From: DASTBU01 sp035711845
Lineage (GTDB): Bacteria; Acidobacteriota; Vicinamibacteria; Vicinamibacterales; 2-12-FULL-66-21
Assembly: GCA_035711845.1 (NCBI GenBank)
Contig: DASTBU010000087.1
Coordinates: forward strand, 1 to 27,395
Direction: 5' to 3'
Length of the DNA: 27,395 bases
In this document: in pieces, positions 25,921-27,395 of the stretch
How the letters are laid out: each line of letters starts with the position of its first letter
Numbering within the stretch: the stretch's first letter is position 1
Translations under genes and position numbers: made by a program
The notes under the pieces: model-generated
The model's database searches: none
Told to the model about the DNA's origin: nothing
What the model saw: only the letters and a program-made list of their open reading frames with translations

Positions 25921-26019
25921 CTTATCTCTCCCGGTTATCGGGCAGGAAGTAGCACCACGGCTCTCGGGCCTGGTTGCTGTGGCATCGTCGGGCCTGTTCC
26001 CTCAGCCACTCTGGATAAG
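25921..26019 (-). ncRNA. SAM-I riboswitch (S-box)
   Basis: Read on the minus strand, the 99-nt element starts CUUAUC and ends GAUAAG, forming the closing P1 helix. In between are the conserved S-box blocks in order: AGAGUGGCUGAGGGA, then ACAGGCCCGACGAUGCC and GCAACC (kink-turn and SAM pocket), then GGUGCUA followed by UUCCUGCCC, and the P4 arm. These match the SAM-I consensus. SAM binding turns off methionine genes, and it stands directly upstream of hom, aspartate kinase and the MetB-type gene. A GTCTGC/GCAGAC hairpin (26021-26042) lies just before it, at the predicted transcript 5' end. Confidence 0.96.
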
Positions 26020-26048
26020 CGTCTGCCGCACCGCGTGCAGACAAGGGA

Positions 26049-26078
26049 AGCCTAACGCAGACGCCGGACCCGTGTCAA
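26049..26078 (-). promoter_or_regulatory. promoter of the SAM-riboswitch operon
   Basis: On the minus strand a perfect -35 TTGACA (26078-26073) is followed after 18 bp by TAGGCT (26054-26049), a weak -10. The predicted transcript would start near 26042, about 20 bases before the riboswitch P1 helix, which is a normal arrangement. Confidence 0.6.
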
Positions 26079-26110
26079 GATGCGTGTATGTAGATGAATA
26101 GATATCAGTC

Positions 26111-26159
26111 GCCGTCCGCCGTCCGCCCACCGCCATCCGACGTGCGCGCGCCGCCGTCA
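26111..26159. repeat. heptamer array g: GCCGTCC, about seven units, degenerate
   Basis: GCCGTCC x2, GCCCACC, GCCATCC, GACGTGC, GCGCGCC and GCCGTCA fit a 7-bp period, with decay toward the right. It lies between the DUF1028 stop (26176) and the riboswitch promoter. Confidence 0.65.
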
Positions 26160-26175
26160 GCTTTCGCGGCCGTGA

Positions 26176-26991
26176 TCAGGGCCGCCCTTTCTTCCAGCGG
26201 TCGTAGCGCGTACGCAGCGTCTTCACGGGATTCGCGTCCTCGTCCGGTTTGATGTCGGTGTCGGTGACGGCCAGGTAGAGCGCATACGGTCCGTCGTTGT
26301 AGGATTCGCCGCTGCGGTCGTCCTTATCGGCGCGGAGGATGTAGGCCACATGGGCGGTCTTCGATGTGCAGGGGGCGTCGATCTTCGGGCCGGTCTCGCA
26401 CGAGCAGCGCCGGTCGCCCCCCTGCGCGTCGGCCGCTTCCATGGCGGCCATCACGCGATCGGTGAGTTCGCCGGACGCGGCGATCAGTGCCTTGACGGCT
26501 TCGGTCACCACGGCGTCGCTCGCCAGGATGTTGCCCTGGATCGAGTAGTAGATCTCGGTGCCTGGGACCTGTCCCTGCTGATCGAGCGCGACGGGCTGAT
26601 TCGAGGACCCTGAGAATCCGGCCGATCGTCCCTGCATGTCGATGATGCCGAACTGGCGGCCCTGGAGCGCCGGGTCGGCTTTCAGCAGCCCCAGGATTTG
26701 TGCGGGCGGGGTGCCTTTCTGCAACTCGTCGAAGACCAGCCGTTGATTGGCCCGTGTATTGTCGACGCGCGCCTGCGCCGCCGCGATGCCCTTGCCTGGG
26801 ACGACGATTGCCTGCACGTCACGGAGATCTTTGGCGGGGAAGCGCGCGAAGGCCGCCTGCGTGACGCACGTCGCTGAGGCAATGACGACGGTGCCGTCCT
26901 TGCGATCCAGCGCGATCACCGACCATGTCGCCCAGGCGGCGGAGTGACAGGTGAACACGAACAACGCCGTCAGGGCGCCCGTACGAATCAC
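26176..26991 (-). CDS. Exported DUF1028 (Ntn-hydrolase-like) protein
   Basis: A 271-residue protein of the DUF1028 family, related by fold to Ntn hydrolases. A signal peptide (VIRTGALTALFVFTCHSAAWA) would be cut just before TWSVIALDRKDGTVVIASATC, so the mature chain begins near the segment that carries the nucleophile-like residues in Ntn enzymes. Other family features are GIAAAQARVDNTRANQRLVFDEL, QFGIIDMQGRSAGFSG, YYSIQGNIL and a later Cys-rich loop (RRCSCETGPKIDAPCTSK), which may bind metal or form disulphides. GTG 26991 has AAGGAGG nearby and starts the signal peptide, so the longer ORF to 27054 is rejected. The biochemical role is unproven. It is followed by array g and is not part of the methionine operon. 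Confidence 0.85.
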   Translation of the reverse strand: MIRTGALTALFVFTCHSAAWATWSVIALDRKDGTVVIASATCVTQAAFARFPAKDLRDVQAIVVPGKGIAAAQARVDNTRANQRLVFDELQKGTPPAQILGLLKADPALQGRQFGIIDMQGRSAGFSGSSNQPVALDQQGQVPGTEIYYSIQGNILASDAVVTEAVKALIAASGELTDRVMAAMEAADAQGGDRRCSCETGPKIDAPCTSKTAHVAYILRADKDDRSGESYNDGPYALYLAVTDTDIKPDEDANPVKTLRTRYDRWKKGRP

Positions 26992-27067
26992 GTGCGTCTT
27001 CCTCCTTCGGTGGAGGATTATACGCGCCGGATGCACGCATGGCGCCGCCTCCACCGACTCGGGTGTT

Positions 27068-27193
27068 TTACTTCTTCTTGAGTGACGCCATGTAGCTGAC
27101 CAGGGACTTCAGGTCTTCTTCCGACAGCTTGGTGTATGCAGGCATGACGGGCTTTCGGGTCGCCTTGACCTTCTGCTCCATCGCCCGCGGCGG
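27068..27193 (-). pseudogene. C-terminal remnant of a class I cytochrome c
   Basis: The minus strand codes about 40 residues ending at TAA (27070-27068): the segment KPVMPAYTKLSEEDLKSLVSYMASLKKK is the standard C-terminal end of a small c-type cytochrome, with the Met of VMPAY as the distal haem ligand and a terminal amphipathic helix. The upstream part, including the CxxCH haem site and the signal peptide, is missing; the frame instead runs into heptamer array h, which codes meaningless SRVPSPE repeats. An ATG at 27159 on the minus strand could start a short fragment, but it could not bind haem. I interpret this as a gene beheaded by an array or insertion event. Confidence 0.72.
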
Positions 27194-27275
27194 GGAGTCG
27201 GGACTCGAAACTCGGAACTCGGGAGTCGGGACTCGGGACTCGGGACTCGGGACTCGGGACTCGGGACTCGGGACC
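27194..27275. repeat. heptamer array h: GGGACTC, about eleven units
   Basis: GGGACTC repeats, with GGAACTC, GAAACTC and GGGAGTC variants on the left, become perfect copies toward the right. Its reverse complement, GAGTCCC, is the unit of the right half of array e, so these two arrays share a unit in opposite orientation. It directly abuts the cytochrome c remnant. Confidence 0.95.
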
Positions 27276-27280
27276 GGACG

Positions 27281-27395
27281 GCCGGGGACATGGGTAACAA
27301 ATTAGTCCAGCGACATGGGTAACAGTTGATCGAAGAATTTCGGCACTGTTTTTTCCGTTCTTCAGGGCAGGCGCGGAGCCAGCGCAGCTGGCGGA
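27281..27395. mobile_element. possible insertion-sequence end (cut by window edge)
   Basis: GACATGGGTAACA occurs twice, at 27287-27299 and 27312-27324, 25 bases apart. On the other strand this reads TGTTACCCATGTC, a pattern I associate with ends of transposable elements, with TGT at the tip and internal repeat copies as transposase-binding sites. Base composition here is more AT-rich than nearby. No transposase is visible before the window ends. Confidence 0.35.

Noticed and set aside
19381..27275. CRISPR arrays
   Set aside because: Units are 7 to 9 bp with no spacers and no cas genes are present.
27109..27300. 63-residue minus-strand frame over array h
   Set aside because: It is in a different frame from the cytochrome c remnant and is mostly repeat-coded.

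Overview
The window is GC-rich bacterial DNA from a Gram-negative organism. It encodes a TonB-dependent receptor C-terminus, lipoboxes, Sec signal peptides and a type IV pilin-like protein. The mix of large secreted M14 and M28 peptidases with Gly/Arg-rich insertions, a TAXI-TRAP transporter, a histone H1-like protein and abundant short tandem repeats suggests an Acidobacteriota member, perhaps Vicinamibacteria. That placement is inference; no rRNA or marker phylogeny is available here.

Layout, left to right. 1-5447 (+): the end of a TonB-dependent receptor, then a HAD-IIB phosphatase, an MsbA-type ABC exporter and the ABC-F translation factor EttA. 5566-8450 (+): a two-gene TAXI-TRAP transporter. 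8610-9164 (+): a solitary pilin-like protein. 9319-12144 (+): a secreted M14 metallopeptidase, convergent across a strong hairpin with a histone H1-like protein and a secreted M28 peptidase (12231-14353, -). 14411-19418 (+): a small conserved protein, then four genes joined by 1-4 nt stop/start overlaps: a HerA-like ATPase, a TPR-like membrane-anchored protein, a polytopic membrane protein and a lipoprotein with kinase-like motifs. 19673-22388 (-): a secreted LolA-like protein, a GT-C glycosyltransferase and a DUF1440 membrane protein. 22437-26078 (-): a methionine operon of promoter, SAM-I riboswitch, homoserine dehydrogenase, an aspartate kinase lacking ACT domains, and a cystathionine gamma-synthase-type enzyme. 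26176-27395 (-): a DUF1028 protein, a beheaded cytochrome c fragment, a heptamer array and a probable insertion-sequence end.

The most unusual signal is a set of short tandem arrays, mostly with a 7-bp period, at eight places. The unit differs from locus to locus (CAGCACT, CTTCCAG, GGTTCAA/TTGAACC, GAGTCCC/GGGTCCC, CTGAAGG, GCCGTCC, GGGACTC). They lie between genes, in a leader, inside an operon, in frame within the HerA-like ATPase, at the C-terminus of the kinase-like lipoprotein, and at the breakpoint of the cytochrome c gene. Two further tracts have a 9-bp period. They recall the heptameric STRR repeats described in cyanobacteria, but here each site carries its own unit.

The clearest regulatory circuit is the SAM-I riboswitch over the hom/aspartate kinase/metB-type operon. 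The ACT-less kinase suggests that entry of aspartate into methionine synthesis is controlled here at the RNA level by SAM rather than by allosteric feedback on the kinase.
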